Shown here: in pieces, positions 15,750 to 23,056 of the stretch
How the letters are laid out: the number at the start of each line of letters is the position of its first letter
How positions within the stretch are numbered: the first letter of the stretch is position 1
Origin: Burkholderiales bacterium
GTDB lineage: Bacteria > Pseudomonadota > Gammaproteobacteria > Burkholderiales > Burkholderiaceae
Length of the DNA: 23,056 nucleotides
Assembly: GCA_947371645.1 (NCBI GenBank)
Contig: CANBQJ010000036.1
Span: 1-23,056, forward strand
Reading direction: 5' to 3'
Translations under genes and position numbers: made by a program
Notes under the pieces: generated by a model
What the model saw: the letters and a program-made list of their open reading frames with translations, nothing else
Told to the model about the DNA's origin: nothing
Databases searched by the model: none

Positions 15750-16700
15750 ATGCCCATTCTAAAATCCACCCCAAGGCAGGGCCATGTGACCCCACCGGCC
15801 AACCAACCCCCAGACCCCCTAAGGGCTATGCGTTACCCAGAACACAACATCAGCTACCCCAGCTTGCTGCTGTCAGAGCGGGAGCAACTCTTGGCGCATG
15901 GGGACAAGGCGGCCGCAAAGCACTTCCTGCGGCGGGGTGCCCACGTGCTCGACACCCACATCGATGCCATCTCTCCCAGCGATGCCATCTCCCGCATCGT
16001 GTCCTGGGCCACACAGCGTCAGTCGCGTTATGTCGCGCTGTGCAATGTGCACTCCATCGTCACCGCCACCCAATATGCCCAGTTCAGCAAGGTGCTCAGC
16101 CAGGCTGACCTCGCGCTGCCTGATGGCGCCCCGGTGGCCTGGGCCCTCCGTCGCGAAGGCTTCACCGAGCAGCGCCGCGTCAATGGCCCGGACCTGACCT
16201 GGAACTACCTCGAAGTGGCCGAGCGCATCGGCCAGAGCGTTTTCTTTTACGGCAGCAGCGAAGACACGCTGGAACGCCTGAAGGCCAAGATCACCGCGCG
16301 CTTCCCCAAGCTGCGCATCGCCGGCATGGTGTCTCCGCCCTTCCGCCAACTGAGCGAAGCGGAAGACCAGGCCGATGTCGACCTCATCAACCGCTCGGGC
16401 GCCAACGTGGTGTTCGTGGGCCTGGGTTGCCCCAAGCAGGAAGCCTGGATGGCCGCACACCGTGGCCGCATCCAGGCCGTCATGCTGGGCGTGGGCGCGG
16501 CTTTCGACTACCACGCTGGCACGGTTCGCCGTGCGCCGGGCTGGATGCAACGCATTGGCCTGGAGTGGCTGTTCCGCCTGGTGGCTGAACCTCGCCGCCT
16601 GGCCCGCCGGTATGCGGTCACCAACTCGGTGTTCATCCTGCGCATGCTCAAGAACATGTTCACGGGCCAGACGTCCACACCGGACAAACCCATCCCCTGA
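15750..16700 (+). CDS. WecG/TagA/CpsF-family glycosyltransferase (GT26)
   Basis: A transferase of the WecB/TagA/CpsF family, which adds a sugar, classically N-acetylmannosamine or its uronate, to a lipid-linked primer made by the initiating enzyme. With the outermost ATG it has 316 residues. Conserved blocks are ADLALPDGAPVAW (119-131, containing the likely catalytic Asp125), RVNGPDL (143-149), FVGLGCPKQEAWM (222-234) and GVGAAFDYHAGTVRRAPGWM (247-266). The start is uncertain: ATG 15750 has no ribosome binding site, GTG 15786 has AGGG four bases upstream, and ATG 15828 gives a 290-residue protein starting just before recognisable sequence. A -10-like TAAAAT at 15760-15765 would favour one of the later starts. 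It is followed by a strong terminator and is probably monocistronic. Cytoplasmic, membrane-associated, presumably acting early in repeat-unit assembly. Confidence 0.9.
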   Translation: MPILKSTPRQGHVTPPANQPPDPLRAMRYPEHNISYPSLLLSEREQLLAHGDKAAAKHFLRRGAHVLDTHIDAISPSDAISRIVSWATQRQSRYVALCNVHSIVTATQYAQFSKVLSQADLALPDGAPVAWALRREGFTEQRRVNGPDLTWNYLEVAERIGQSVFFYGSSEDTLERLKAKITARFPKLRIAGMVSPPFRQLSEAEDQADVDLINRSGANVVFVGLGCPKQEAWMAAHRGRIQAVMLGVGAAFDYHAGTVRRAPGWMQRIGLEWLFRLVAEPRRLARRYAVTNSVFILRMLKNMFTGQTSTPDKPIP

Positions 16701-16741
16701 ACCAGCTCCCTGAACTGCACGGCCTGGCGCCGGTGCACCAC

Positions 16742-16774
16742 AACAAGGCCACCCTCAGGGTGGCTTTGTTCTTT
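16742..16774 (+). terminator. Rho-independent terminator after the WecG-like gene
   Basis: GCCACCC and GGGTGGC pair around a 3-base loop (16748-16764). The stem can extend outward through AACAAG and TTTGTT (one G-U pair) to 13 bp, followed by TTTGTTCTTT. It lies 41 bases after the stop codon and separates the transferase gene from the DUF1800/DUF1501 pair. Confidence 0.85.
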
Positions 16775-16830
16775 GGTGGCCATCACGAGGGTTTTTCCCT
16801 GCGGTGTCTGGCGACGAATCAGGGCGTCCC

Positions 16831-16850
16831 CCCGTGTTCACGGGTACCCG
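16831..16850. promoter_or_regulatory. Overlapping palindromes upstream of the DUF1800 gene
   Basis: CCCGTG-TT-CACGGG (16831-16844) runs into the perfect palindrome CGGGTACCCG (16841-16850), about 95 bases before the predicted DUF1800 start. No T-run follows, so an operator is more likely than a terminator. The rest of the 170-base gap holds a weak promoter-like pair, TTCAGG (16888-16893) and TACGAT (16911-16916), 17 bases apart. Confidence 0.35.
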
Positions 16851-16944
16851 TTTAACCCAAAATCGGGCCCGATCAGGGCATGCCGCATTCAGGTCATGCG
16901 CTCGGATGTCTACGATTACACAGATGAACAAGTTGAGGACGGCA

Positions 16945-18870
16945 ATGAAGTCAAGGACAGCCTGGCGCGGGCGAGTGATGGCGCTGGCGTGTGCCGCCAG
17001 CCTGGGGATGAGCGCCTGCCAGACGGACGGTGGCACGGCCACGCCCCCCACCCGATCGGAAGCCTGGCGCTTCCTCAATGCTGCTTCGTTCGGGCCCAGC
17101 GAGCAGTCGATCCAGGACGTCAGCAACATGGGCTACAGCGCATGGATCGACGCCCAGTTCGCCATGACCTCCCCCACCACCTACCGTGCCTACATGGCCC
17201 AGCGTGGTGCAGAACTCAAGGCCGATCGGCCTGGGGTGCCGGGTGTCAGGTCGGAACTCAATCAGGTGCTGGAGGCCTTCTACACCCGTGCACTCGTTGA
17301 GCCTGCCCAATTGCGCGCCAGGCTCGTGTTTGCGCTGTCCGAGATCTTCGTGATCTCGTTTTACGACATGGGTCTCGGCGTCGAAGCGCCCGACATGGCC
17401 GCAGCCTTCCTCGACACCCTGGATGGCAGCCTGTCAGGCACCTACAGAGACCTGCTGGAGAACGTCGCCCTCAGCCCGGCCATGGGTGGCTACCTCACCT
17501 ACCGCGGCAACGCCAAGGAAGACCCGTCGATCGGGCACCTGCCGGACGAAAACTTCGCCCGCGAGGTCATGCAGCTGTTCTCCATCGGGCTCTACCAGCT
17601 CAACCTGGACGGCACGCAGAAGCTGGACGCCAACGGCAACCCGATCCCCACGTACAAGAGTGCAGACGTCAAAGGCCTGGCCAAGGTGTTCACCGGCTGG
17701 GGCAACTACCGCAGCGCCGGCTTTGCACCTTCCGCCACGCTGGAAGACTGCTTTGTCTACTCGCCCAAGTGCCGTGACCCCGAGGGCTATTACCACCCCA
17801 TGGTGACCTACCCGGCCTACCACTCGGTCACGGACAAGACCTTCCTGGGCGTGACCATCCCGGCACAGAGCACGCCATCGCCAGAGGCCAGCCTGAAGGT
17901 GGCTCTGGACACCCTGGCCAACCACCCGAACACGGCGCCGTTCATCTCCAAGCAACTCATCCAGCGCCTGGTGACCAGCAACCCCTCTCCTGCTTACGTG
18001 TCGCGGGTGGCCACCCGTTTCAATGCCACGGGCGGCAACATCAAGGAAGTGGTCAAGGCCATCTTGCTGGACGACGAGGCTCGCAACCCCCTGATCGTGT
18101 TGAGCAGCAGCGCTGGCAAGCTCAGAGAGCCCGTCTTGCGCGCCACGGCGCTGCTGCGCGCCTTCAAGTTCACCTCGCCCACGCTGACGGCATCGAACTC
18201 GCCGCTGGACGCCGCCGGCACCAAGCGCACCACCTATGTGACGCTGGACGTGACCAACGACCCGTCCACCTCGCTGGGCCAGACGCCTCTGTACGCACCG
18301 TCGGTGTTCAACTTCTTCCGGCCGGGCTACACACCACCCAACCCCGGCAGCACCACGCCGGTGACCCACGTGGCGCCCGAAATGCAACTGGTCAGCGAGT
18401 CCAGCGTCACGGGCTACGCCAACTACATCATGGACGTGCTGCCCTACGGCATCGGCCCCGGTGTGCTGGTCGACGCCGACGGCCAATGCGGCATCTACAC
18501 GAGCACGACCCAGAACTACATCCAGGCGCTCGACCCCAAGGTGGCGGCCAACAAGGCGATCCAGACCGCCGCGGCCGCTTGCCAGCTGGACACCGGCTAC
18601 TCGCGGGACATGCACTTTGACTTCACCGAGCAGCGCTCACTGGCCTATGACGGCGCCACCCTGGTGCAGCACATTGCCGACCGGCTGCTGGGCGGCGACA
18701 TCACCGACCCGTTGAAGAAGGCCATCCTCACGGTGCTGGACACCATGCCCGTGCCAGCACCGGATGCGACGCAATCCAACGGTGCGGCCATCAATGACGC
18801 ACTCGACCAACGTGTGAGGGCCGCCATTTTGCTGGTGGCCGTTTCACCCGAGTTCCTCGTGACCAACTGA
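16945..18870 (+). CDS. DUF1800 family lipoprotein
   Basis: A 641-residue exported protein of the DUF1800 family, whose function is not established. A short signal peptide ends in the lipobox GMSAC with Cys25 as the lipidation site. The family core is visible as PDENFAREVMQLFSIGLYQL (200-219), AKVFTGW (246-252) and, near residue 450, FNFFRPGY. The frame is open to 16804, with another ATG at 16924, but the ATG at 16945 has GAGG six bases upstream and gives a compact signal peptide, so it is preferred. The gene is followed after 8 bases by the DUF1501 gene, the usual partner of DUF1800 across bacteria. It is flanked by EPS genes on both sides. A link to polysaccharide or adhesin export is possible but unsupported by any motif. 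Confidence 0.9.
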   Translation: MKSRTAWRGRVMALACAASLGMSACQTDGGTATPPTRSEAWRFLNAASFGPSEQSIQDVSNMGYSAWIDAQFAMTSPTTYRAYMAQRGAELKADRPGVPGVRSELNQVLEAFYTRALVEPAQLRARLVFALSEIFVISFYDMGLGVEAPDMAAAFLDTLDGSLSGTYRDLLENVALSPAMGGYLTYRGNAKEDPSIGHLPDENFAREVMQLFSIGLYQLNLDGTQKLDANGNPIPTYKSADVKGLAKVFTGWGNYRSAGFAPSATLEDCFVYSPKCRDPEGYYHPMVTYPAYHSVTDKTFLGVTIPAQSTPSPEASLKVALDTLANHPNTAPFISKQLIQRLVTSNPSPAYVSRVATRFNATGGNIKEVVKAILLDDEARNPLIVLSSSAGKLREPVLRATALLRAFKFTSPTLTASNSPLDAAGTKRTTYVTLDVTNDPSTSLGQTPLYAPSVFNFFRPGYTPPNPGSTTPVTHVAPEMQLVSESSVTGYANYIMDVLPYGIGPGVLVDADGQCGIYTSTTQNYIQALDPKVAANKAIQTAAAACQLDTGYSRDMHFDFTEQRSLAYDGATLVQHIADRLLGGDITDPLKKAILTVLDTMPVPAPDATQSNGAAINDALDQRVRAAILLVAVSPEFLVTN

Positions 18871-18878
18871 GCACACGC

Positions 18879-20444
18879 ATGTCGACCACCCCACGTCGCG
18901 CATTCCTGCGCCAACTCTCCGCTCTGGGCGCCACCGGCAGTTCTGCCGCCTGGCTGGCCAACATGTCGGCCGTCCAGCAGGCTTCGGCCCAGTCCACCGC
19001 CAGCACCGATTACCGCGCCCTGGTCTGCATCTTCATGTCAGGCGGCAACGACGCCCACAACACGGTGGTCCCGACGGACGCCTTGTCCTGGCCCTGCTAC
19101 TCGGCCACCCGTGACCCGGCCGTGATGGCCTCCGTGACCGGCATCACGCCCTCGGCCACCATGACCTCGATCGCGCTGCCGCAAAGCTCGCTGCTCAAGA
19201 TCAACCACCTCAACGCCAAAGGGCTGAACACGGGCCGCACCTTCGGGCTGCACCCGCAGCTCAAACGCATCCAGGCGCTCTACACGGCGGGCAAAGCCGC
19301 CATCGTGGCCAATGTGGGCCCACTGGTGCAACCGGTGACCAAGGGCGCCTACACGGCCTTGCCCAACACCCCCTTGCCGCGCGGCCTGTTCTCGCACAAC
19401 GACCAGACCTCAACCTGGCAGTCCTTCGGGCCTGAAGGGCGCACCGGTGGCTGGGGCGGGCAGATGATGGACAAGCTGTCCAGCCGCAACACCAACCCCA
19501 CGTTTTCATCGGTGGGCATCAACGCCAACGCCGTGTGGCTCAACGGCACCACCATCGCGCCCTACATGCTGGGCACCGGCGGCTTCCAGGTGATGGGCGG
19601 CAGCACCGGCACGGTCTACGGCAATGCGTCGCTCTACAGTGCCATGCGCCAGGTGGCCTCCACTTCAGGACGCACCAACGACCTGGTCAGCGATTACCTG
19701 CGCGTGGGGCAGCGCGCCCTCAGCAGCGAGGCGGCCCTGGTCCAGGGCCTGCCGTCAGCCACCACGGCCCCCTGGGGCACGCCGGGCAGCGCGACCGCCG
19801 CGGCCGACCCGCTGCTGCAGTACACCGAACCCGCAGACGGCAAGGCCTACCTCAACCCGCTGGCGGCGCAGCTGCAAATGGTCGCCCGCATGATCGCAGC
19901 ACGCAACATCGGCCTGATTGGCGCACACAGGCAGGTGTTCATGGTGCAGCTGGGCGGCTTTGACACGCACAGCAGCCTGATCACGTCGCACGCCAGCCTG
20001 ATGGCCAAGCTGGACCATGCCGTGAGCTATTTCCAGACCTGTCTGGCCAGCATGCCCGGCGGCGACATGAGCAGCCAGGTGACCACCTTCACGGGCTCCG
20101 AATTTGGCCGGGCGCTGATCAACAACGGCGATGGCTGCGACCACGGCTGGGGCGGCCACCACTTCGTCATCGGCGGCGGCGTCAAGGGTGCTGACATCCA
20201 TGGCCACTACCCGGATTTCGGTGTGTTCGACCTCAATGAGGCGACCTTCTTCAGTGACCAGCTGCTGGACACCAGCGGCGCCCTGCTGCCTGAAATCTCG
20301 GTCGACCAGTACGTCTACACGCTGGGCAAGTGGATGGGCGTGTCGGAGGCTGACCTGATCGGCAGCTCGCCGGGGCTGGGCATCGCGCCCAACATCCAGA
20401 ATTTCGACAGCACCAAGCGCGACATCGGTTTCATGACCGTCTGA
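18879..20444 (+). CDS. DUF1501 family protein with Tat-type signal (alkaline phosphatase/sulfatase-like fold)
   Basis: A 521-residue exported protein of the DUF1501 family. The N-terminus PRRAFLRQ followed by a hydrophobic stretch and ASAQ resembles a twin-arginine signal, so it is probably exported folded, with a cofactor. The family belongs to the alkaline phosphatase-like superfamily. Likely metal-site residues are in [15 protein letters not shown] (N57, D58), GGFDTHS (D362, H364), TGSEFGR (E408) and DHGWGGHHF (D421, H422, H427, H428). It sits 8 bases after the DUF1800 gene and the two are surely co-transcribed. If it is an active hydrolase, phosphate or sulfate esters on the EPS would be candidate substrates, which is inference only. 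The typical catalytic Ser/Thr nucleophile is not obvious to me. Confidence 0.9.
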   Translation: MSTTPRRAFLRQLSALGATGSSAAWLANMSAVQQASAQSTASTDYRALVCIFMSGGNDAHNTVVPTDALSWPCYSATRDPAVMASVTGITPSATMTSIALPQSSLLKINHLNAKGLNTGRTFGLHPQLKRIQALYTAGKAAIVANVGPLVQPVTKGAYTALPNTPLPRGLFSHNDQTSTWQSFGPEGRTGGWGGQMMDKLSSRNTNPTFSSVGINANAVWLNGTTIAPYMLGTGGFQVMGGSTGTVYGNASLYSAMRQVASTSGRTNDLVSDYLRVGQRALSSEAALVQGLPSATTAPWGTPGSATAAADPLLQYTEPADGKAYLNPLAAQLQMVARMIAARNIGLIGAHRQVFMVQLGGFDTHSSLITSHASLMAKLDHAVSYFQTCLASMPGGDMSSQVTTFTGSEFGRALINNGDGCDHGWGGHHFVIGGGVKGADIHGHYPDFGVFDLNEATFFSDQLLDTSGALLPEISVDQYVYTLGKWMGVSEADLIGSSPGLGIAPNIQNFDSTKRDIGFMTV

Positions 20445-20505
20445 GCACGCACAGGCGTCGGGTTTTCGAGTCAAGTCGCCACAGAACGGCCCTGCAAGAA
20501 GGCAA

Positions 20506-20524
20506 AGGCCCCCATTTCGGGCCT
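20506..20524 (+). terminator. Weak hairpin after the DUF1501 gene
   Basis: AGGCCC and GGGCCT form a 6-bp stem around a 7-base loop, 61 bases after the stop codon. There is no T-run, so termination would be inefficient and the fucose synthase gene downstream may receive read-through. A second small hairpin, GGCCG-N6-CGGCC, lies at 20560-20575 in the probable leader of the next gene. Confidence 0.3.
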
Positions 20525-20617
20525 CCTGGCGCCTCGGGCGTCCGATACCATTGCGCTCTGGCCGTCCAGGCGGCCGGGTGGGGAATGGTCCCTGCCCGAG
20601 ACGCGTCTTGCACCGCC

Positions 20618-21553
20618 ATGACACCCGACTCCAAAATTTTCGTTGCCGGCCACAAGGGCATGGTGGGCTCGGCCATCGTTCGCCGCCTGCAACAGGCCGG
20701 GTTCAACCAGGTCATCACCCGCGACCGCAGCCAGGTCGACCTGCTCCAGCAAGCTCAGGTCCAGGCCTTCCTGCAGGACGAAAAGCCGGATTACCTGTTC
20801 ATTGCCGCCGCCAAGGTGGGGGGCATCCAGGCCAACAACGTCTACCGGGCCGATTTCCTCTATCAGAACCTCATGATCGAGGCCAACCTGATCCACGGCG
20901 CCCACCTGGCCGGCGTGCAAAAGCTGATGTTCCTGGGCTCCAGTTGCATTTACCCCAAGCTGGCGCCCCAGCCGCTGAAGGAAACCTCGCTGCTGACCGG
21001 CCTGCTGGAGCCGACCAACGAGCCCTACGCCATCGCCAAGATTGCGGGCATCAAGCTGTGCGAGGCCTACAACGCGCAGTTCGGGCGCCAGTACGTGAGC
21101 GTCATGCCCACCAACCTGTACGGCCCCAACGACAACTACGACCTGAACAACAGCCACGTGCTGCCCGCCTTGATCCGCAAGGCCCATGAAGCCAAGGCGC
21201 AGGGCGCCGCCGAAATGGTGGTGTGGGGCACGGGCACGCCGCTGCGCGAGTTCCTGCATGCAGACGACCTGGCCGATGCCTGCGTCCACCTGATGCAGCA
21301 GGGCTACGACGGCGACCTGGTGAACATCGGCACCGGCACCGACCTGAGCATCCGCGCGCTGGCCGAGCTGGTGATCCAGGTGGTGGGATTTGAAGGCAAA
21401 CTGGTGTTTGACACCACCAAGCCCGATGGCACGCCGCGCAAACTCATGGACGTGAGCAAGCTCACCGGCCTGGGTTGGCTGGCCCGCATCGGGCTTGAAG
21501 AAGGCATCGCGCTGGCATATCGCGACTTCCAGAATCGTTACGTCAAGGTTTGA
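20618..21553 (+). CDS. fcl: GDP-L-fucose synthase
   Basis: A 311-residue NADP-dependent epimerase/reductase that converts GDP-4-dehydro-6-deoxy-D-mannose to GDP-L-fucose, the second half of the pathway begun by Gmd. Visible are the nucleotide-binding loop GHKGMVGSA (11-19), AAAKVGGI (63-70), the SSCIYP segment with the catalytic Ser (108/109) and Cys110, and the YxxxK pair (Y137, K141). [12 protein letters not shown] and [10 protein letters not shown] are also family-typical. An ATG at 20585 is in frame, but the ATG at 20618 starts next to the first strand and matches the family length; neither has a clear ribosome binding site. It ends 4 bases before the UDP-glucose dehydrogenase gene. Confidence 0.96.
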   Translation: MTPDSKIFVAGHKGMVGSAIVRRLQQAGFNQVITRDRSQVDLLQQAQVQAFLQDEKPDYLFIAAAKVGGIQANNVYRADFLYQNLMIEANLIHGAHLAGVQKLMFLGSSCIYPKLAPQPLKETSLLTGLLEPTNEPYAIAKIAGIKLCEAYNAQFGRQYVSVMPTNLYGPNDNYDLNNSHVLPALIRKAHEAKAQGAAEMVVWGTGTPLREFLHADDLADACVHLMQQGYDGDLVNIGTGTDLSIRALAELVIQVVGFEGKLVFDTTKPDGTPRKLMDVSKLTGLGWLARIGLEEGIALAYRDFQNRYVKV

Positions 21554-21557
21554 TCAC

Positions 21558-22886
21558 ATGAAAGTATCTGTTGTTGGCACCGGCTACGTTGGCCTGGTCA
21601 CGGGCGCCTGTCTGGCTGAAATGGGCAACGATGTCTTGTGCCTGGACGTCGACCCCCGCAAGATCGAGATCCTCGAGAACGGCGGCATCCCCATCCACGA
21701 GCCGGGCCTGGACCAGGTCGTGGCCCGCAACGTGAAGGCCGGCCGCCTGCACTTCACCACCGACATCGCCCGCGCCGTGGACCACGGCACCATCCAGTTC
21801 ATCGCCGTGGGCACGCCCCCGGATGAAGATGGTTCGGCCGACCTGCAGTACGTGCTGGCCGCGGCCCGCAACATCGGCCGCCTGATGACGGACTACAAGG
21901 TCATCGTCGACAAGTCCACCGTGCCTGTGGGCACCGCCGACAAGGTGCGTGCCGCGGTGGCCGATGAGCTGACCAAACGCAACAGCGACGCCAGGTTCGC
22001 CGTGGTCTCCAACCCCGAGTTCCTGAAAGAAGGCGCTGCGGTGGACGACTTCATGCGCCCCGACCGCATCGTGGTGGGCGCCGACGACGACCAGGCTATT
22101 TTGCTGATGCGCGCCCTGTACGCGCCCTTCCAGCGCAACCACGAACGCCTGGTGGTGATGGACGTGCGCAGCGCCGAGCTCACCAAGTACGCCGCCAACG
22201 CCATGCTGGCCACCCGCATCAGCTTCATGAACGAGCTGGCCCTGCTGGCCGAGAAGATGGGCGCCGACATCGAACAGGTGCGTCTGGGCATTGGCTCCGA
22301 CCCGCGCATCGGCACGCACTTTTTGTATGCCGGTTGTGGTTACGGCGGCAGCTGCTTCCCCAAAGATGTGAAGGCCCTGATCAAGACCGCCGCCGGCGAA
22401 GGCCAGGAGCTGCTGGTGCTGCAGGCCGTGGAAGACGCCAACGACCGCCAGAAGCATGTGCTGGTCGACAAGGTCTCCAAGCGCTTTGGCGCCGACCTCA
22501 GCGGCAAGCGTTTTGCCCTGTGGGGCCTGGCCTTCAAGCCCAACACCGACGACATGCGCGAAGCCACCAGCCGCGTGGTGCTGTCCGAGCTGTTTGCGCG
22601 CGGTGCATCGGTCACGGCCTATGACCCGGTGGCCATGGAAGAGGCCCGCCGCATCTTTGGCGACGAGCCCCGCCTGCAGTACGCCGAGACACCCAACGCC
22701 GCGCTGGAAGGCGCCGACGCGCTGTTGATCGTCACCGAGTGGAAGGAGTTCCGCAGCCCGGACTTCGACCGCATCAAGGCCACCCTCAAAACCCCGGTGA
22801 TCTTCGACGGCCGCAACCTGTACGACCCGGCCTTGCCGCGTCAGGCAGGCCTGGACTACGAGAGCATCGGTCGCGGTCGGGCTTGA
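21558..22886 (+). CDS. ugd: UDP-glucose 6-dehydrogenase
   Basis: A 442-residue cytoplasmic enzyme that oxidises UDP-glucose to UDP-glucuronate with two NAD+. The NAD-binding start [20 protein letters not shown], the [11 protein letters not shown] segment (151-161), K210 in the central helix, and the catalytic Cys266 in YGGSCFPKD are all in place. This pattern, with GIGSDPRIG before it, fits UDP-glucose rather than GDP-mannose dehydrogenase. The frame is open to 21495 inside fcl, but the ATG at 21558 is preferred because the protein then starts exactly at the first strand; AAGG lies about ten bases upstream. It is coupled to fcl (4-base gap) and followed after 16 bases by an epimerase gene that would use its product. 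Confidence 0.96.
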   Translation: MKVSVVGTGYVGLVTGACLAEMGNDVLCLDVDPRKIEILENGGIPIHEPGLDQVVARNVKAGRLHFTTDIARAVDHGTIQFIAVGTPPDEDGSADLQYVLAAARNIGRLMTDYKVIVDKSTVPVGTADKVRAAVADELTKRNSDARFAVVSNPEFLKEGAAVDDFMRPDRIVVGADDDQAILLMRALYAPFQRNHERLVVMDVRSAELTKYAANAMLATRISFMNELALLAEKMGADIEQVRLGIGSDPRIGTHFLYAGCGYGGSCFPKDVKALIKTAAGEGQELLVLQAVEDANDRQKHVLVDKVSKRFGADLSGKRFALWGLAFKPNTDDMREATSRVVLSELFARGASVTAYDPVAMEEARRIFGDEPRLQYAETPNAALEGADALLIVTEWKEFRSPDFDRIKATLKTPVIFDGRNLYDPALPRQAGLDYESIGRGRA

Positions 22887-22902
22887 GCTTGTTGGGTTCA
22901 GC

Positions 22903-23056
22903 ATGAAGGTCCTGGTCACCGGCGCGGCCGGCTTCATTGGCATGCACGTGAGCCTGGCGCTGCTGGCGCGCGGTGACGAGGTCGTGGGGCTGGACAACCT
23001 CAACGACTACTACTCGCCACAGCTCAAGCGCGACCGCCTGGCCCACATCGCAGCCA
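22903..23056 (+). CDS. NAD-dependent epimerase, probably UDP-glucuronate 4-epimerase (partial, cut by window end)
   Basis: Only the first 51 codons are in the window. They show the Rossmann loop GAAGFIG (7-13) and, after the second strand, [18 protein letters not shown]. The NDYY segment followed by a basic helix is characteristic of the UDP-glucuronate 4-epimerase branch (CapI/LpsL-like), which makes UDP-galacturonate. Position directly behind the UDP-glucose dehydrogenase gene supports that branch. The 3' end and catalytic YxxxK lie outside, so the exact specificity is open. Confidence 0.82.
   Translation, partial: MKVLVTGAAGFIGMHVSLALLARGDEVVGLDNLNDYYSPQLKRDRLAHIAA

Noticed and set aside
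15499..15795. Open frames within the 15442-15749 control region considered as small genes
   Set aside because: No ribosome binding site, no conserved motif, and they run across repeats and the neighbouring gene start.
21543..23003. 486-codon minus-strand open frame opposite UDP-glucose dehydrogenase
   Set aside because: The sense strand encodes a complete dehydrogenase with catalytic Cys; the antisense product has no recognisable motif.

Overview
The window is a GC-rich, densely coded piece of a bacterial chromosome that looks like one large extracellular polysaccharide (EPS) locus. The gene set (EpsD-type prolyl isomerase lipoprotein, EpsF chain-length protein, EpsG kinase, exosortase with EpsI, WecG/TagA-type transferase, Wzx/Wzy pair) is the exosortase-B-associated EPS system best known from Betaproteobacteria. 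Composition and the family mix suggest a Burkholderiales relative; that placement is inference, since no rRNA or species marker is present.

Layout. (1) 22-3479, plus strand: epsD, epsF, epsG, with a strong hairpin terminator between epsD and epsF. (2) 3515-15441, minus strand: ten genes reading right to left: exosortase, epsI, GDP-mannose 4,6-dehydratase, a GT4 glycosyltransferase, Wzx-like flippase, Wzy-like polymerase, two more GT4 transferases, a secreted GH-A (PslG-like) glycosidase and an acyltransferase-3 membrane protein. Most junctions overlap or are 1-10 bases apart, so this is probably one operon. The exceptions are a 145-base gap before the flippase gene and an 82-base gap with a candidate promoter before the acyltransferase gene. 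(3) 15442-15749: a 308-base divergent control region without a gene, rich in inverted and direct repeats. (4) 15750-23056, plus strand: a WecG/TagA-type transferase with its own terminator, a DUF1800 lipoprotein plus DUF1501 Tat-type protein pair, then GDP-L-fucose synthase, UDP-glucose 6-dehydrogenase and the start of a UDP-glucuronate 4-epimerase-like gene cut by the window edge.

How it works together (inference from families): the dehydratase and synthase make GDP-L-fucose; the dehydrogenase and epimerase make UDP-glucuronate and probably UDP-galacturonate. WecG-like and three GT4 enzymes build a lipid-linked repeat, the acyltransferase may decorate it, the flippase exports it, the polymerase joins repeats, EpsF/EpsG control length, and the glycosidase trims or releases chains. 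No initiating phosphoglycosyl transferase, outer-membrane export protein or PEP-CTERM substrate lies in the window; these should be nearby or elsewhere.

Most worth a second look: a tandem MshEN-like (potential c-di-GMP-binding) module at the N-terminus of the EpsG kinase, the DUF1800/DUF1501 pair embedded in an EPS locus, and the repeat-rich divergent control region. I saw no tRNA, rRNA, CRISPR array, insertion sequence or phage gene.
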